Positions 1 to 8,037 of a stretch of 35,954 nucleotides of DNA are shown in pieces. Position numbers and translations under genes: made by a program. This stretch comes from Paenibacillaceae bacterium. GTDB lineage: Bacteria; Bacillota; Clostridia; Lachnospirales; Lachnospiraceae. The notes under the pieces are model-generated. The model had not been told where the DNA came from and did not search any database. It saw only the letters and a list, made by a program, of their open reading frames with translations. The first letter of the stretch is position 1; every line of letters begins with the position of its first letter. The stretch is taken from the NCBI GenBank assembly GCA_015057775.1, contig SVDT01000012.1, positions 1 to 35,954 of the forward strand, in the 5' to 3' direction.

Positions 1-1568
1 GTATCCTGCACACCTTTCCCCATTCCGGTTGCAAAATTGATCCCATCATCCCCGGTATCAAAGAAATTGTTAAAGACCATGGCGTTCTGGGTATTGCCAA
101 GCTCGATTCCATCCGCATTGTTTGCATCGTAAGTAATGTATTTTACATTTTCAGAAACTACATTTTCACTGTCAAGAACTGCTATTGTATGAAATGCAGG
201 ATTTTCTGCTGTAATTCCCTCAATGTAAACGCCATTTACATTTCGAAGTACAATGAGATTGGGTCTGGTGGCATAAGCTGAGGTATTGCTAAGGCCATTG
301 CTTTTGCCATTGTCAAAGGCACTTTTGGCAAGAATTCCAAGGTTCATGTCATTGTAATTCTTATCTTTTCTTCCCACAAAACCTTTTAAGGCATATTTGG
401 AAAATTCCCCCTTTGTCCAGTCCGGATCTCCACTCTGCCTTGGCTGAATGGCAGGAAGATATCCGTTTCCGTCTGATGCAGAAACCGTTCCCGAACCATA
501 TTTCCAACCATTCCCGTAAATCGTCCCCTTTCCAACAATCCGGATATTCTCAAATCCGCCTTCCTCATCTGCACTGTAGGTGTTGATCAGTGCCCAGGAT
601 CTTGTATCTGTGGAATAGGGATAAAGCAGATAATTCTGATCATAATGATCTACATTTGGTGATCCGAACAGCACTGCCCCTTCAGAAAGTTCAAGAGTCA
701 TGTTGCTCTTTAAATATAAGGCTCCGGTCATAAAAATCCCCTCTGGAACTACAACCTTTCCTCCTTCCGAACAGGCATCAATGGCATTTTGGATTGCCTT
801 AGTATTTGCTACTGTAAACGCATTTTTCTCCTCGTCAATGGAGGTAAATCCCTCTTCTGACCGCTTTGCACCATAATCCGTAATGTCAAACAATTCCGGT
901 TTGCTGGTTGTTGACCAGGAGATACTTGCACGGCTGCCAAGTTCCTCTCCTGCCCCATTCACAGCCACTACAGAAAAGTTATAATCCGTATCCGGTTTCA
1001 GACCGTCTGCACGAAACGAATGAATATCTACGTTTACCATATCGATGTTTTTTTCCTGGTAATAATCGTAAAATGCTTTCATGTAAACAGATGCCCAGTC
1101 TGCATGACTGGCAAAATTACTTCTCGCATCACCAAGTTTCACATCGTTTAAGTATACGTAGTAGTTGGCAACGTCTGCATAATTCTCCGGCTTGTCCCAT
1201 ACCAGAGTAATTGATGTGTCGTCATAAGCCAGTGTGGGAACTCTTAAGTTGGTCACGTCGCTGCTCCCCTCTGACGTGCTGTAATGTTTTACCTCTGCAA
1301 GTGTCAGGCTGGCACTGGATGGGGAAGCGGTTTCAACAGACAGTGAAATTTCGGCATTGGAAGGTGTGGCAGTTAACACTTCCAGATCCTTAGTTTCAAA
1401 ATAATCTGATACCGTTGCTTCTGACGGTGTGGCATAATCTCTTTCCTCCATTTCCGTTAAGAGTTCTGCATGTGCCAGACCGCCCCCCGGCACTCCCCAC
1501 TGCGGCAGCATGGCAACTGCTAAAAGCACAGCCACACCCCTCCTGCATTGTTTTCGCAAAGCATTCAT
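1..1568 (-). CDS. Secreted Fn3-GH28 polygalacturonase family protein (C-terminus beyond window)
   Basis: Reading from the ATG at 1568, 522 codons stay open to the window edge, so the C-terminus is missing. Residues 1-34 look like a signal peptide: basic start, hydrophobic core VAVLLAVAML, cleavage likely after AHA. A linker with three ATPSEA-like motifs (residues 46-86) leads to a fibronectin type III-like domain at about 100-222. A right-handed beta-helix of glycoside hydrolase family 28 follows from about 225. The GH28 signatures NNADGIEL (Asp486) and TGDDGIN (Asp507/Asp508) supply the expected catalytic acids. The family hydrolyses pectin backbone; the Fn3 plus GH28 order suggests an exo-polygalacturonase, but this is inferred. 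GGGAGG lies about 10 bases before the start, and a cre-like palindrome sits just upstream, so carbon catabolite repression is likely. Confidence 0.9.
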   Translation of the reverse strand, partial: MNALRKQCRRGVAVLLAVAMLPQWGVPGGGLAHAELLTEMEERDYATPSEATVSDYFETKDLEVLTATPSNAEISLSVETASPSSASLTLAEVKHYSTSEGSSDVTNLRVPTLAYDDTSITLVWDKPENYADVANYYVYLNDVKLGDARSNFASHADWASVYMKAFYDYYQEKNIDMVNVDIHSFRADGLKPDTDYNFSVVAVNGAGEELGSRASISWSTTSKPELFDITDYGAKRSEEGFTSIDEEKNAFTVANTKAIQNAIDACSEGGKVVVPEGIFMTGALYLKSNMTLELSEGAVLFGSPNVDHYDQNYLLYPYSTDTRSWALINTYSADEEGGFENIRIVGKGTIYGNGWKYGSGTVSASDGNGYLPAIQPRQSGDPDWTKGEFSKYALKGFVGRKDKNYNDMNLGILAKSAFDNGKSNGLSNTSAYATRPNLIVLRNVNGVYIEGITAENPAFHTIAVLDSENVVSENVKYITYDANNADGIELGNTQNAMVFNNFFDTGDDGINFATGMGKGVQD

Positions 1569-1591
1569 ACTTATTTCCTCCCGTTTTGTAG

Positions 1592-1605
1592 TGTAAGCGC
1601 TTACA
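1592..1605 (-). promoter_or_regulatory. cre-like catabolite repression palindrome
   Basis: TGTAAGCGCTTACA is a perfect 14-base palindrome that fits every position of the CcpA cre consensus TGWNANCGNTNWCA. It lies 24 bases upstream of the GH28 start codon, between start codon and probable promoter, as expected for repression of a pectinase by preferred sugars. A LacI-family pathway regulator could bind the same motif. A degenerate copy, TTAAGCACTTACA, lies at 1783-1795. Confidence 0.75.
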
Positions 1606-1911
1606 GCAGAATTTTACAACTCTCGCTCAAATTAATCAAGCTCGCTTATGCACTTTTGGTAAATAATGACAATATTTTTATGTGTTAATACTAATTTTTT
1701 CCAAATAACTCTTTTATTATTTGTTATTTTTATACATATTTTCACATGTATTTTTATTGGTTTTTTCATTAAACATTGCCGGTTAAGCACTTACATTTTT
1801 CGACATTTTTCATTTTCAGAGCACATTTGACCTTCTAAGCTAAATAATCTTTAAGGAGAACTATAAGTCCCGTTTAAGATTAAACCTCTATTATAAATCT
1901 GACACCATATA
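1606..1911. other. AT-rich divergent promoter region, no gene seen
   Basis: This gene-free stretch separates the divergent GH28 gene and carbonic anhydrase gene. It is strongly AT-rich with many T and A runs and must hold both promoters. No open frame with a ribosome binding site and no recognisable structured RNA was seen. The only distinct motif is the degenerate half-palindrome at 1783-1795. Confidence 0.5.
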
Positions 1912-1925
1912 AAAGGAGGCAGATT

Positions 1926-2474
1926 ATGATTGAGGAAATTCTGAAATACAATGACATCTTTGTAAACAGCGGTTTCTATAAACGCTTTAATACCAACAAA
2001 TATCCCCGAAAAAGGCTTGCCATACTAACCTGTATGGACACAAGGCTGGTAGAGCTTCTTCCAGCAGCTCTGGGCATTCATAACGGTGACGTGAAATTAA
2101 TTAAAAACGCCGGCGGATTGATCTTAGATCCTTGTGACAGTACAATCCGGAGCCTGCTGATTGCCATACTGGATTTTGGTGTGGAAGAGATTATGGTAAT
2201 TGGCCATACTGACTGCGGTGCCGCATCTGTCAGTTCAGAATCCATAATTACCCGTTTAGTGCAGCGGGGAATTACAAGAGAAACGATACAAAGTCAAAGA
2301 GAGATGGGGTTTGATTTTGAAAACCTGTTTCAGGGATTTGAGGATACAAAAACTTCTGTCAAGCGCTCTGTTTCTCTGTTAAAAGAGCATCCTCTTATGC
2401 CTTCCGGTGTTATCATAAAAGGCTTTGTTATGGATATTTCCTGCGGCAGGCTGGATCCTGTCAGCGCCTCATAA
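1926..2474 (+). CDS. Beta-class carbonic anhydrase
   Basis: The protein interconverts CO2 and bicarbonate in the cytoplasm. All zinc-site elements of beta-carbonic anhydrases are visible: CMDTR with Cys36, Asp38 and Arg40, then GHTDCG with His94 and Cys97. The NAGG motif at 61-64 is also typical. Length (182 residues) fits the small prokaryotic cab-type clade. AAAGGAGG lies seven bases before the ATG, which makes the start firm. The gene is monocistronic and closed by a strong hairpin at 2481. It faces the citrate transporter gene tail to tail; a role in recapturing CO2 released in citrate fermentation is possible but only inferred from proximity. Confidence 0.92.
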   Translation: MIEEILKYNDIFVNSGFYKRFNTNKYPRKRLAILTCMDTRLVELLPAALGIHNGDVKLIKNAGGLILDPCDSTIRSLLIAILDFGVEEIMVIGHTDCGAASVSSESIITRLVQRGITRETIQSQREMGFDFENLFQGFEDTKTSVKRSVSLLKEHPLMPSGVIIKGFVMDISCGRLDPVSAS

Positions 2475-2480
2475 AATCAA

Positions 2481-2526
2481 AATGCGTTCTGACTGCTGAT
2501 ACACAGCATTTCAGAACGCATTTTTT
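2481..2526 (+). terminator. Rho-independent terminator of the carbonic anhydrase gene
   Basis: A 12-base-pair perfect stem, AATGCGTTCTGA with TCAGAACGCATT, has a further short TGCTG/CAGCA stem inside and ends in a run of six T. It begins six bases after the stop codon. Confidence 0.9.
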
Positions 2527-2533
2527 AATGCAG

Positions 2534-2570
2534 AAAAATTTAACGGGGCTGCATATTGCAACCCCGTTAT
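2534..2570 (-). terminator. Terminator of the citrate transporter gene
   Basis: The arms AACGGGG (2542-2548) and CCCCGTT (2562-2568) form a GC-rich stem. On the minus strand they are followed by AAATTTTT. It lies about 20 bases after the transporter stop, so the two convergent genes each have their own terminator. Confidence 0.8.
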
Positions 2571-2588
2571 TCTTAGGAGATATTTTAA

Positions 2589-3926
2589 CTAAAATGTAAT
2601 GACACCAAGCACAACGCCGGCAACCAGACATACAAGGCTGACGCCCCAAATCCAAAGGAACGAATTCTTTATGTGGTCTTTGATCTCAACACCAGCAAGA
2701 CCGACACCAAGGAAAGTGGCCGGAACTACCGGGCTGATGAAGGTTGCACAGTTGCGGCATACTACCATGGCAATTGCGGTATGAACAGGATCTACTCCAA
2801 AGCTGTTTCCTACACTGATCAGAACAGGAAGCAGTCCATAGAAATAAGAATCCGTACAGAACAGCATTGTAAGCGGTACAGATAAAACGCCAATAATAAG
2901 AGGCATAAAACGACCCATAGACTGCGGGATGAATGACGCAAGAATATTAGCCATATGGTTCATGATTTCACTCTGCTCCAGCACGCCTAAAAATACACCG
3001 GCTGCAAGTATGGTAGATGCCATCATAAGAGCAGGGCCAGAATGAGACTTAATAATCTTATTCTGAAGTTTCGCTCCCGGGTAGTTAACCAGAAGTGCAA
3101 TTACACAGCCTACCATGAAAGTTAAGTAAGATGGAACCTTTAAAAATACAAGGCAATAGATGACAAGCAGGGTAAGACCTATGTTAAAGAATAAAAGCTT
3201 AGGTCTTGCAAGATCACCCAGTTCACTGGTAGAAGCGCTTTCTTCCAGCATATCATAGTCTTCCATTTCCAGAGTACTGTCAATTCCTGCACCACGCTTT
3301 TTCTCCATCATTCCCCAGAAGAATGCGGTAAATAACGCAATAACAATACCAACTGCCTGCATCGGAAGGATTCTCATCCAAAGTACATTGGCTTCAATTC
3401 CAAGAACAGAAGCAGCACGCATGGTAGGTCCGCCCCATGGAAGTAAATTCATAACGCCCATAGCTGTTACGCAGATTAAAAGCAGTGTGGTTGGACGCAT
3501 TTTCAGCTTTTTGTAAATTGGAAGCATAGCCGGTATTGTGATCAGGAATGTGGAAGCCCCACCTCCGTCCAGATGACCGATTATAGCAATAATACATGTC
3601 ATAAATGCAACTCCAACTACATTGTGCCCCACTTTTTTCATTAAAGCATTGATGATGCTGTCAAACATTCCCGCATCCGTCATAATTCCGAAAAACAAAA
3701 CGGAAAATATGAACAGTGCAGCAGTGGAATGCACATCAGCAACCCCCGCCTTAATAAAATCCCCAACTTCTTTGACTGTAAAGGTTCCTGTTAATACCAG
3801 AATCAGCGCGCTGACACAGGATACTCCGATGAATGCCAGAGCCGGTACAGTAACATTTCTCAGCAGTAAAACAATGATCATGATAATGGTTGCAAATCCT
3901 AATAATGCAAGCATTGTCTCATTCAT
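2589..3926 (-). CDS. CitMHS family citrate-metal/proton symporter
   Basis: This 445-residue membrane protein has about eleven to twelve hydrophobic segments and the CitMHS hallmarks HLDGGGASTF (about residue 118), KMRPTTLLLICVTAMG and the NLLPWGGPT loop. Members import citrate as a complex with Mg2+ or Ca2+ together with protons, which supplies substrate for the citrate lyase encoded nearby. A central acidic cytoplasmic loop (about 215-240) separates the two halves. Start: ATG at 3926 with GGAGGAAG six bases upstream; a small hairpin abuts that ribosome binding site. The gene lies downstream of the histidine kinase gene on the same strand, 124 bases away, with its own likely promoter and an inverted repeat in the gap. 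The metal preference cannot be told from the sequence. Confidence 0.92.
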   Translation of the reverse strand: MNETMLALLGFATIIMIIVLLLRNVTVPALAFIGVSCVSALILVLTGTFTVKEVGDFIKAGVADVHSTAALFIFSVLFFGIMTDAGMFDSIINALMKKVGHNVVGVAFMTCIIAIIGHLDGGGASTFLITIPAMLPIYKKLKMRPTTLLLICVTAMGVMNLLPWGGPTMRAASVLGIEANVLWMRILPMQAVGIVIALFTAFFWGMMEKKRGAGIDSTLEMEDYDMLEESASTSELGDLARPKLLFFNIGLTLLVIYCLVFLKVPSYLTFMVGCVIALLVNYPGAKLQNKIIKSHSGPALMMASTILAAGVFLGVLEQSEIMNHMANILASFIPQSMGRFMPLIIGVLSVPLTMLFCTDSYFYGLLPVLISVGNSFGVDPVHTAIAMVVCRNCATFISPVVPATFLGVGLAGVEIKDHIKNSFLWIWGVSLVCLVAGVVLGVITF

Positions 3927-3939
3927 GTTTTTCTTCCTC

Positions 3940-3959
3940 CTCTATATTTTGTTATAGAG
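3940..3959 (-). promoter_or_regulatory. Leader hairpin abutting the citrate transporter ribosome binding site
   Basis: CTCTATA and TATAGAG form a perfect 7-base-pair stem with a 6-base loop. On the transcript the 3' arm runs directly into GGAGGAAG, the Shine-Dalgarno sequence. It could tune translation or mRNA stability, which is inference. Confidence 0.45.
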
Positions 3960-3968
3960 AAAGTATAA

Positions 3969-4046
3969 AAGTCCAACCTTACAGTCTCACATCTTCTCCC
4001 TTTCATTTCTTTAAGAGAAAAATTAAAAGTTGTTAAGATTGGACTT
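3969..4046 (-). promoter_or_regulatory. Inverted repeat upstream of the citrate transporter gene (candidate operator)
   Basis: The arms AAGTCCAACCTTA (3969-3981) and TAAGATTGGACTT (4034-4046) are inverted copies with one mismatch, about 52 bases apart. The arm nearer the gene lies just upstream of a TATACT -10-like element, where no good -35 box is seen. An activator- or repressor-binding role is plausible. A long-range RNA hairpin that ends the kinase transcript is the alternative. Confidence 0.4.
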
Positions 4047-4050
4047 CCAA

Positions 4051-6225
4051 TTAAAATATATCTTTCAAATTCATGACTGCTTTTAAAATTGCAGAATCTG
4101 AGACCGGCTTATCAATGTAATCATCTATCATTCTGCGTTTCTTTGCTTCCACAAGCTCTTTTGTCACACGGTCTGCCATAACAATGCGAATGACCCCGGG
4201 AAACGGGCCCTGTAAGGACATACAAAAATCCACCCCGCTTTTCCCTCTCACATACTGTTCCGTTACAACAGCAGCCACTTCCTGTTCTTTTAATATTTTT
4301 CTCGCCTCTTCAAAATCCATACAGGAAGTGATAGGAACATCCAGCCTGCTAAAGCTTTTTTCCAAAAGACGTAATATTTTAGGATTATCATCTACAATCA
4401 AAATACGCAGAACCGGTCCTCCATCCACAAGTTTAATCTCCTCCTCCCGCTCCTTCTGCTCATTAACCGGAAGGTACATATGAAAGATGCTTCCTTTTCC
4501 CAGAGTGCTTTCTGCAAATACATAGCCTTTATGAGAATGAATAATCTGCTCCACCAGGGAAAGACCAAGACCTGTCCCTTTTCCATTTTTCTTTGTGGTG
4601 AAAAATGGATCAAATATTTGTTTCAGCACCTCATCACTCATTCCTTCCCCATCGTCTTCCACATCAATCCGGATATAATGATCCCACCCCTCGGGCAGTG
4701 TGGAAAGCTTGTACTGGGCCAGGTCCTCCCGATCCACCGTCTGACACGATACACAAATGGTTCCTTCCCTGTGTCCGATGGCATGAATGGCGTTAACACA
4801 GATGTTTAGTATCACCTGATTCATCTGTGTTTCATTGCCTAGGAAGCAATCTTCCTTCAGGGTAAATGATTCCTTAAGATGTATATTGGGAGGGCAGACA
4901 GAACTAACCATCTTTATCGCCCGTTTTAACACTTTCTCACCCTGAAGATTTTTAAAAGCCGTCTCCATATTTTTTCTGCTTAATGACGAGATCTGCTGGA
5001 TAATTTCCTTTGCTTTTGTGGATGCCTCATAGATTTCCGAGGCATTGTCATGATTCTCTGATTGTTCTGGCAGGTCCAGCATCAGAAGCTCTGCATAACC
5101 CATGATGGGGGTGAGAAGATTGTTAAATTCATGGGCAATTCCCCCTGTCATGGTTCCCATAATCTGAAGCCTCTGCTGATGTGCAATGGTTTCCTCACTC
5201 TGATGAATCTCTTCCAGTATTTTATTAAGTTCCAAAAGATATGTAATTTGTTCCGTATCCTTTCGTTTTTGAACCCTTAAATCTCCGATATAAATCACCA
5301 GACCCAGAACAATTGCCATTGCACAGAAGAATACAAGCCCCAGCTTAAAAAATCCGGCTGCTACAGGGATGTAGATATCATTGTAATCGATGACTGCACT
5401 GATGACCAGAAATCCATCTCCGATCTGAACCGGTGAATAGGCGCTGATCTTCTTTACCTCCGGAACACCCGGATCAACCCACCAGTAAGAAAAATACTCC
5501 GAAACACCTTCTTCTCCCCGGTTCTGTTTGTCGATCATTTGCTTTAAACTGGTTAAATCTACGCCCGGGAACATCTCTTTTCTCCCGGAAATTACATTAA
5601 TTCCCCACTGCTGCTCCTGGGGGTGGGCCAGTATGATGCCAGAAGAATCTTTTATGACAACGTATCCATTTGTGCCAAGGCGAATTTTAGATACCAGTGA
5701 TTTATAGTAGCTCCGTTCATTGATTACTATGGAGATAGAACCCACATCAGGAATATCCCTCTTTAACACCAGATACAGGTCTCCATTTTCCAGCTTACAC
5801 TGAAGAAACTGTTCCGACCGGCTGATTGGTGTGACTGAATATGTCTTCACCACACCATAGCCCTTCATGCTTTTAATCATATCCCCACGTTTGTCTTCCA
5901 CAATCACATCATAAACAAACCGTCTGTGATTGGAAACATAATCCCCAATCATACTCCAGTCCCGTTTTCCGGTCTTTTTAAAATTCTCTTCCTCTATATC
6001 ATAAATTGTATTTAGATCTGCCTGATAGCCTTCAATAAAAACCTTTAGGTTCTCCCCCATACTCTGGGTTGTTAAAAGCATCTGCATTTTCTGATTGTTT
6101 ATAATGGCATCCTTATAATCATTCCAGATACCAAATGTGAGAAAGCAGAAAATAATCAGTACGGCCGCCATTGCGCAACAGATAAATATTCCGGTATACT
6201 TTCTCTTTCCTTTTATATTATTCAT
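4051..6225 (-). CDS. Cache-domain hybrid sensor histidine kinase with degenerate receiver
   Basis: Order of parts, numbered from the ATG at 6225 (724 residues): membrane segment about 11-31; extracellular Cache-like sensor 32-285 with the strand pattern GYVVIKDSSGIILAHP; second membrane segment about 293-315; HisKA with phosphoacceptor His365 in GGIAHEFNNLLTP; HATPase with N479, DDGEGM (524 on) and GKGTGLGL (549 on); C-terminal receiver about 606-724. The kinase part resembles the NtrB/DctB class. The receiver keeps the acidic pair (612-613) and Lys706, but Glu656 replaces the phosphoacceptor Asp and Ala684 the conserved Ser/Thr. An ATG at 6255 is in frame, but only the 6225 start has a fitting ribosome binding site (AAAGGC). 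Position next to the citrate genes suggests citrate or a related acid as signal, which is inference. Confidence 0.88.
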   Translation of the reverse strand: MNNIKGKRKYTGIFICCAMAAVLIIFCFLTFGIWNDYKDAIINNQKMQMLLTTQSMGENLKVFIEGYQADLNTIYDIEEENFKKTGKRDWSMIGDYVSNHRRFVYDVIVEDKRGDMIKSMKGYGVVKTYSVTPISRSEQFLQCKLENGDLYLVLKRDIPDVGSISIVINERSYYKSLVSKIRLGTNGYVVIKDSSGIILAHPQEQQWGINVISGRKEMFPGVDLTSLKQMIDKQNRGEEGVSEYFSYWWVDPGVPEVKKISAYSPVQIGDGFLVISAVIDYNDIYIPVAAGFFKLGLVFFCAMAIVLGLVIYIGDLRVQKRKDTEQITYLLELNKILEEIHQSEETIAHQQRLQIMGTMTGGIAHEFNNLLTPIMGYAELLMLDLPEQSENHDNASEIYEASTKAKEIIQQISSLSRKNMETAFKNLQGEKVLKRAIKMVSSVCPPNIHLKESFTLKEDCFLGNETQMNQVILNICVNAIHAIGHREGTICVSCQTVDREDLAQYKLSTLPEGWDHYIRIDVEDDGEGMSDEVLKQIFDPFFTTKKNGKGTGLGLSLVEQIIHSHKGYVFAESTLGKGSIFHMYLPVNEQKEREEEIKLVDGGPVLRILIVDDNPKILRLLEKSFSRLDVPITSCMDFEEARKILKEQEVAAVVTEQYVRGKSGVDFCMSLQGPFPGVIRIVMADRVTKELVEAKKRRMIDDYIDKPVSDSAILKAVMNLKDIF

Positions 6226-6335
6226 GATTCTGCCTTTCGTTTGCCTCTTCCTCATTGACTTGTTCTATTATTAATATTATAATAAATTATAACATATTTC
6301 GATAAAATTCTACATGATTTTCATTGGGGGAAACT
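6226..6335. promoter_or_regulatory. Divergent promoter region of the kinase and response regulator genes
   Basis: The kinase and regulator genes diverge from this 110-base, very AT-rich gap, so it must hold both promoters. Several TATAAT-like hexamers can be drawn on either strand, but none has a convincing -35 partner, so exact promoters are not assigned. Confidence 0.4.
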
Positions 6336-7022
6336 ATGTCTGATAAAGTATTAATTGTAGATGATGATCCAGCTGTATTAAAACTGCTGGAAAAAGTCAT
6401 GCACAGCAATGATTTGGAGACTACTGTGGCAGACAGCGGCCTCGCTGCTCTTAACTGCATAAAAAATCATACATATGATATGATTCTTATGGATGTCATG
6501 CTGGGAGATATGGAAGGCTTTGAAGTCATTAAAAAGCTGCGTGGCCAGGGAATACAGACTCCCGTTATGATTGTCAGCGGTCGAAATGAGGACTATGATT
6601 CCTTGTATGGACTGTCGTTAGGCGCCGATGATTATATTACAAAGCCATTCCGCCCTCTTGTGCTGGGTGCCAAGGTGAAGGCGCTCATAAGGCGCTACAA
6701 AAACCAGGTGCTGGACAGTTCCGATATTCTGGAATGCGGTCCCTTTTCCTACAACACTTCTACCATGCGTTTTTATAACAAAGGGGAAGAGATCGTTCTC
6801 TCTTCTAAGGAAAGCAGCCTGATGCTGTTATTTTTAAAGCATCCAGGACAGGTTTACACAAAAGAGATGATTTATGAGCACGTATGGGGAAACAGTGTGG
6901 CAGTTGATGATAACGCCATTATGGTTTATATCAACCGTCTCCGCGGTAAAATCGAAGAGGACCGGCAAAAGCCGGCCCATATTGTAACTGTCAGAGGTCT
7001 GGGATACCGGTTTATCCCATAG
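6336..7022 (+). CDS. OmpR/PhoB family response regulator
   Basis: A 228-residue two-domain regulator. The receiver (1-120) has the acidic cluster VDDD, phosphoacceptor Asp53 in MILMDVML, Ser81 and Lys103 in ITKPF, so it should be fully functional. The winged-helix DNA-binding domain (about 128-228) ends in the typical VRGLGYRF. The start is the ATG at 6336 with GGGGGA six bases upstream; a TTG at 6324 is in frame but lacks a ribosome binding site. It diverges from the hybrid kinase gene and is probably its partner, although NtrB/DctB-like kinases more often pair with NtrC-like regulators. The stop codon lies inside the end of the convergent citC gene. Control of the citrate genes is inferred from position. 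Confidence 0.92.
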   Translation: MSDKVLIVDDDPAVLKLLEKVMHSNDLETTVADSGLAALNCIKNHTYDMILMDVMLGDMEGFEVIKKLRGQGIQTPVMIVSGRNEDYDSLYGLSLGADDYITKPFRPLVLGAKVKALIRRYKNQVLDSSDILECGPFSYNTSTMRFYNKGEEIVLSSKESSLMLLFLKHPGQVYTKEMIYEHVWGNSVAVDDNAIMVYINRLRGKIEEDRQKPAHIVTVRGLGYRFIP

Positions 7023-8037
7023 GCCTCTGGCCTTTTTTTATTTCCAGATATTTAAGAGTAGTCTCTGGTACCACTTCCTTAATGTGATGAAAGTCTCCCT
7101 TCTCATACCAGGCTCTCACCATGGAGGCACTGACAGGAATCCCTTTTAACTGTTTTCTTTCAAATTCAATTACCTCAATCCCATATTGAGGCAGGATCTC
7201 TTTCATCTGCTCATTGTACTGTCCTGTTATGGCACAGTTTGGCTCTGTACCCACAAAACGTCTGGTGATCTTAAGTTCCGGAGCGATCCGGCGTGCGAAT
7301 AAAGTCAGATCCAAAAGGCAGTTGGCCTTTTGAGCCTGGGCTTTCTCCTTAATAAAATAGGTAGGAAACGTAGCCGCCGAAATAACAAAATCCGAGGACC
7401 GGTGAACAATCACCTTTGATAAATCACTGACGCCTTCCTTTACTAACTGATAACGGTCTTCCGCATGAAAAAAACTCCTGTCATCCGATAATACAAGTAC
7501 GTGAAGATAGTCGCAATTAAGAAGTGCCTGTTCCACCAGATAACGGTGTCCATTGGTAAATGGATTGCAGTTTACCACCATGCAGCCGATTACGGGACCA
7601 GATTCCAGCGCTTCTTTGGGAGACTCCTCTTTTAAGCGTTGTATAAACTGATCAAACCCCTCTTTCCGGTTCTCCATAAAAAGAATTTCATTGGTCTTCA
7701 ATACACTATAGAATCCCAGATTTTCAAACATCTCCTGGTTTTCCGGTTTTGTGTAAAGAAGAATATGGGATCTTTCCTTTTCAAATTCATACTGAACCAG
7801 TGCAGAACAAATGGTTGCCGCCAGTCCGAATCCTCTGGCTTCCTGATCCACCGCGATACATTTCAGTACATTGTCATGAGCAGAACCGGTTGCCACGATC
7901 CTGTAATTCTCATCTAAAAGACAGATGGTATACTCAATCCCGTCATCGTAATCCAATTGATTTAAGGTAAGAAATGTCTTCAACCGTTCCAGCTCTTTCC
8001 CCCGGAAAGGTCTCCCTTCCAGTCTCATGAATTCCAT
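7012..8037 (-). CDS. citC: [Citrate (pro-3S)-lyase] ligase
   Basis: CitC activates citrate lyase by acetylating the thiol of the CitD prosthetic group with acetate and ATP. The 341 residues show an N-terminal GNAT-like domain (about 1-125) and a C-terminal nucleotidyltransferase domain that opens with NCNPFTNGHRYL, the adenylylate-binding TxGH-type motif. FVGTEP and PVSASMVR near the end are typical of the family. It is the last gene of citDEFGC. Its start, with GGGGAGGAG upstream, lies inside citG, so the two frames overlap by 95 bases. Its last 11 bases overlap the convergent response regulator gene. Confidence 0.95.
   Translation of the reverse strand: MEFMRLEGRPFRGKELERLKTFLTLNQLDYDDGIEYTICLLDENYRIVATGSAHDNVLKCIAVDQEARGFGLAATICSALVQYEFEKERSHILLYTKPENQEMFENLGFYSVLKTNEILFMENRKEGFDQFIQRLKEESPKEALESGPVIGCMVVNCNPFTNGHRYLVEQALLNCDYLHVLVLSDDRSFFHAEDRYQLVKEGVSDLSKVIVHRSSDFVISAATFPTYFIKEKAQAQKANCLLDLTLFARRIAPELKITRRFVGTEPNCAITGQYNEQMKEILPQYGIEVIEFERKQLKGIPVSASMVRAWYEKGDFHHIKEVVPETTLKYLEIKKGQRPMG
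7021..7039 (+). terminator. Terminator of the response regulator gene, inside the citC 3' end
   Basis: AGGCC, TCT, GGCCT followed by a T run forms a short hairpin that starts in the regulator stop codon. The same bases encode the last residues of CitC on the other strand. The stem is only five base pairs, so strength is uncertain. Confidence 0.55.

Noticed and set aside
908..1393. Two plus-strand open frames of 100 and 60 codons
   Set aside because: They lie wholly within the GH28 reading frame on the other strand, lack ribosome binding sites and show no family pattern.
4033..4040. Octamer TTAAGATT shared by the leaders of the carbonic anhydrase gene, citrate transporter gene and citD, as a possible response regulator box
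   Set aside because: The same octamer also occurs inside coding sequence at 10453-10460 (citF) and 24739-24746, so it is within chance expectation for this AT-rich DNA.
4051..6255. Longer histidine kinase start at 6255
   Set aside because: The bases upstream of that ATG hold no Shine-Dalgarno sequence, whereas the ATG at 6225 has AAAGGC eight bases upstream just before the membrane segment.
6324..6335. TTG at 6324 as start of the response regulator
   Set aside because: The GGGGGA that follows it is the ribosome binding site for the ATG at 6336, so it cannot also be coding from a start with its own site.
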